Translations under genes and position numbers: made by a program
Source of the DNA: DASPXK01 sp035637315
GTDB lineage: Bacteria > Chloroflexota > UBA6077 > JACCZL01
NCBI GenBank assembly: GCA_035637315.1
Contig: DASPXK010000089.1
Span: forward strand, 1-23,690
Length of the DNA: 23,690 nucleotides
Direction of reading: 5' to 3'
Part shown: one piece after another, positions 22,085 through 23,690 of the stretch
How positions within the stretch are numbered: position 1 is the first letter of the stretch
Layout of the letters: each line of letters opens with the position of its first letter
Notes under the pieces: generated by a model
What the model saw: the letters and a program-made list of their open reading frames with translations, nothing else
Databases searched by the model: none
What the model was told of the DNA's origin: nothing

Positions 22085-22552
22085 TCAGGAGACACTGGTC
22101 GCCTCCAACACCATCTTCATCCCGCGCGCCGGGCGCAGGGTGAGCATCGGATGCAGCGCGACCGTGGCAGAGGGCCGGCCTGCGCGCCCGAGCGCCGACG
22201 TCCGTCGATGAGCTCGTATACCACCTTGTCCAGCGTGTGGCGGGCCCCTCGAAAGCGACGGCTGCCTGGCAGCGGCAGCCACTCCGACAGATCGATCAGT
22301 CGCTGGAGGCGCTCGTACGTGTACTCGCCGACAACGGTAATCGCCTGCTCGATGGTCTCGAAGTTCTCGACGGCCGCGCCGAGCAGCGTCCTGGCGACGA
22401 TCTCCATCGTCAGGCCCATCATCTCCGTCCACACGTGGGGCGACGTCGCCATACTGGCGGCGGACGGCCATGAACAGCTCGATCGGAGCACGCCGAAACT
22501 CGGGCAAGCTACCCAGCAGCCAGTGGCCGCGCGGGCCGGGCGTCGTGCGCAC
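22085..22552 (-). pseudogene. decayed cytochrome P450
   Basis: Three fragments of a P450 in different frames. First, from a GTG at 22552: PGPRGHWLLGSLPEFRRAP and AVRRQYGDVA, the usual N-terminal region. The frame then changes at about 22445 to HVWTEMMGLTMEIVARTLL through TLDKVVYELIDGRRRS, the middle of the protein (to about 22200). Third, back in the first frame: VALHPMLTLRPARGMKMVLE, the typical P450 C-terminus, ending with a TGA at 22085-22087. The I-helix, ExxR and the haem Cys loop are all missing, as is about 80 residues after the first fragment, so it cannot bind haem. Two internal deletions explain this. Its remains lie between the YbjN-like gene and the dpp promoter. Confidence 0.85.
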
Positions 22553-22566
22553 TATGAGAGGGGTCG

Positions 22567-22980
22567 TTACGCCTTCAGCCCCAGTTTGGCCAGCTCCTCG
22601 TAATACTCCTCACTGGCAACGACGACCGCGCTCACCGCCTCTTCCAGCTCGGAGGGGTCGAGGTCCTCGCCGAGCAGCTCGGTGAGCAGCACCACGTCCC
22701 CGTCCTCGTCCACCGCGAACTTGCAGCCGTTGAGGATCCAGTTGATCTCGAGCAGCCGGCGGTGCACGGGTGGCTGGTTGTCCGACGGGTTGCGGCCAAA
22801 GATGTGCGACACGTACACCCAGTCGTCGCCGGCGATCACGCTGACGCGCAGGTCGTTACGAACGCGGGTCTCGAAGTCGAGGGTAAAGAGATTCGGATCG
22901 TCCTCGTCGACGGTGTACTCCCAGGCAGACGCGTCAAGGATGCCTTGAACGCGCTCAGTGGATGACTTTTTCTCGATCAT
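22567..22980 (-). CDS. YbjN-like / sensory transduction regulator-type protein
   Basis: 137 residues, acidic, cytosolic, no membrane segment. The pattern FTLDFETRVRN, WVYVSHIFGRNP, RRLLEINWILNGCKFAVDEDGDVVLLTELL and a C-terminal helix fits the YbjN / type III secretion chaperone-like fold, a small alpha/beta protein of unclear role in many bacteria. The ATG at 22980 is preceded by a G-rich run (GGGGGG) six to seven bases upstream. It lies 136 bp downstream of the phosphatase, across a strong hairpin, and 14 bp before the P450 relic. Function is not predicted beyond the fold. Confidence 0.6.
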   Translation of the reverse strand: MIEKKSSTERVQGILDASAWEYTVDEDDPNLFTLDFETRVRNDLRVSVIAGDDWVYVSHIFGRNPSDNQPPVHRRLLEINWILNGCKFAVDEDGDVVLLTELLGEDLDPSELEEAVSAVVVASEEYYEELAKLGLKA

Positions 22981-23036
22981 CGAACGCCCCCCGCGTGGCC
23001 GGCTGTATGGTGCATTCTAGGCCATCGGCGGAGGGG

Positions 23037-23118
23037 AAAGTCGAAAGTCCAGGCTCGAAGGTCGACCGTTGACTCGCGGCTTGCGACCTTCGACCTTGGA
23101 CCTTGGACTTTCGACTTT
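23037..23118. repeat. heptad repeat tract G (GTCGAAR/GTCCAAG-type)
   Basis: Left units GTCGAAA GTCCAGG CTCGAAG GTCGACC; the right half is the reverse complement pattern. Arms 23037-23050 and 23105-23118 pair perfectly over 14 bp, and 23056-23064 pairs with 23084-23092. The stop of the phosphatase gene (23117-23119) overlaps the right arm. The RNA hairpin could end transcription. Confidence 0.85.
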
Positions 23119-23690
23119 ACGAGAGCGGATGATCTCCCGGCGGGTGGGATTGGGCCCAGCCCTGCAGCCACGTCAGTTGTGGCCAGGGACCACCGCCGAA
23201 CAAAACCGACTCGCTAAAAGCGTCGTCGAGCAATACACCGTCCACCGCGTACCGCGTCAACACGGACATCGTGCCGCTGCGCCCAATCCCCATGTTGCAG
23301 TGCACCAGGATCGGCCAATTCGACGAGTCGTGCACATAGGCCAGGAACTGCTCGGCCTGCCCGTTCGTTGGCGGATGGTTGTCCTCGATTGGAATGTGGA
23401 GGTAGTGCTTGATGCCGATGGCGGCAAGCTCGTCGGCATTGTCGTCGGACTCGGCCCGCAGGTTCACCACCGACTGTATTCCCAGAGAGTGGAGCCAGGC
23501 GAAGCCGTCCGAAGACGGCTGGCTGGAGCGATACAGCATGCCCTTCTTCACCTCGCCGAACATCTTGACCGGCGCCCCGAGCTGCGGCAGACTCGCCTTG
23601 TCCAGGTCGGGGAGCTTGATCTTGGGCAGCTTGATCGGCAGGCCACCCTCGCCGCCACCCGTCGGGATTGGGAACGGCAGCCCGCCGTTG
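23117..23690 (-). CDS. Cys-X5-Arg (dual-specificity/tyrosine-type) phosphatase, partial at its N-terminus
   Basis: The reading frame stays open to the window edge, so at least 190 residues are present and the start is outside; the ATG at 23563 is internal to the open frame. The catalytic loop is LVHCNMGIGRSG (Cys nucleophile and Arg five residues on), and MLYRSSQPSSDGF with GIQSVVNLRAE resembles the SIW14/DSP-type phosphatase domain. A likely general acid is D in IPIEDNHPP. The upstream 42 residues are a Pro/Gly/Lys linker (LPIKLPKIKLPDLDK) that may tether the domain. Phosphotyrosine, phosphoinositide or other phosphate esters are possible substrates. The stop lies in tract G. Confidence 0.82.
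   Translation of the reverse strand, partial: NGGLPFPIPTGGGEGGLPIKLPKIKLPDLDKASLPQLGAPVKMFGEVKKGMLYRSSQPSSDGFAWLHSLGIQSVVNLRAESDDNADELAAIGIKHYLHIPIEDNHPPTNGQAEQFLAYVHDSSNWPILVHCNMGIGRSGTMSVLTRYAVDGVLLDDAFSESVLFGGGPWPQLTWLQGWAQSHPPGDHPLS

Overview
The window is GC-rich, about two thirds G+C by eye. It looks like a Chloroflexota-type bacterium. The reasons are Tat-exported lipoproteins with long Ala/Pro/Lys linkers, many sugar- and peptide-type importers with catabolic enzymes, and many intergenic heptad or palindromic repeats. The phylum is an inference. No rRNA, tRNA, CRISPR array, transposase or phage gene was seen.

Layout. 1-1259 (+): 3' end of an M20 peptidase overlapping a uroporphyrinogen decarboxylase-family methyltransferase-like gene. 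1260-1563: gap with a candidate 32-residue peptide gene on the minus strand, a 24-bp perfect inverted repeat and a possible promoter. 1564-2559 (+): D-2-hydroxyacid dehydrogenase. 2627-6381 (+): a good sigma70-type promoter, a CUT1-type solute-binding lipoprotein, and a single 653-residue permease that fuses the MalF-like and MalG-like halves. 6529-11496 (-): hyuA, hyuB and a second D-2-hydroxyacid dehydrogenase, a likely catabolic operon. 11554-14280 (-): a 908-residue ATP-grasp/phosphohistidine protein with the architecture of rifampin phosphotransferase. 14534-16282 (-): an alkylsulfatase-like metallo-beta-lactamase-fold enzyme broken by two compensating one-base indels. It lies behind a MATE exporter (16325-17761, -), which is divergent from an HxlR regulator (17870-18280, +) across a repeat-rich operator. 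18305-21991 (-): dppC, dppB and dppA of a peptide importer. 22085-22552 (-): a decayed cytochrome P450. 22567-22980 (-): a YbjN-like protein. 23117-23690 (-): a Cys-X5-Arg phosphatase running off the edge.

How it fits together. The window is a scavenging and detoxification region. Two importers bring in a sugar-like or polyol-like compound and peptides, and neither has an ATPase gene here. Peptidase, hydantoinase/oxoprolinase, methyltransferase-like and 2-hydroxyacid dehydrogenase genes would process small molecules. A MATE exporter, a hydrolase and an antibiotic-kinase-like enzyme suggest xenobiotic defence.

The most unusual structure is non-coding. Six tracts of short degenerate heptamers, with four different consensus words, and four larger palindromes sit at gene ends. 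In five genes the repeat itself contains the stop codon, in some cases with the last codons, and at dppC a palindrome is translated as the N-terminus. This pattern, the two-indel hydrolase, the fused permease and the tiny peptide gene deserve the closest look.
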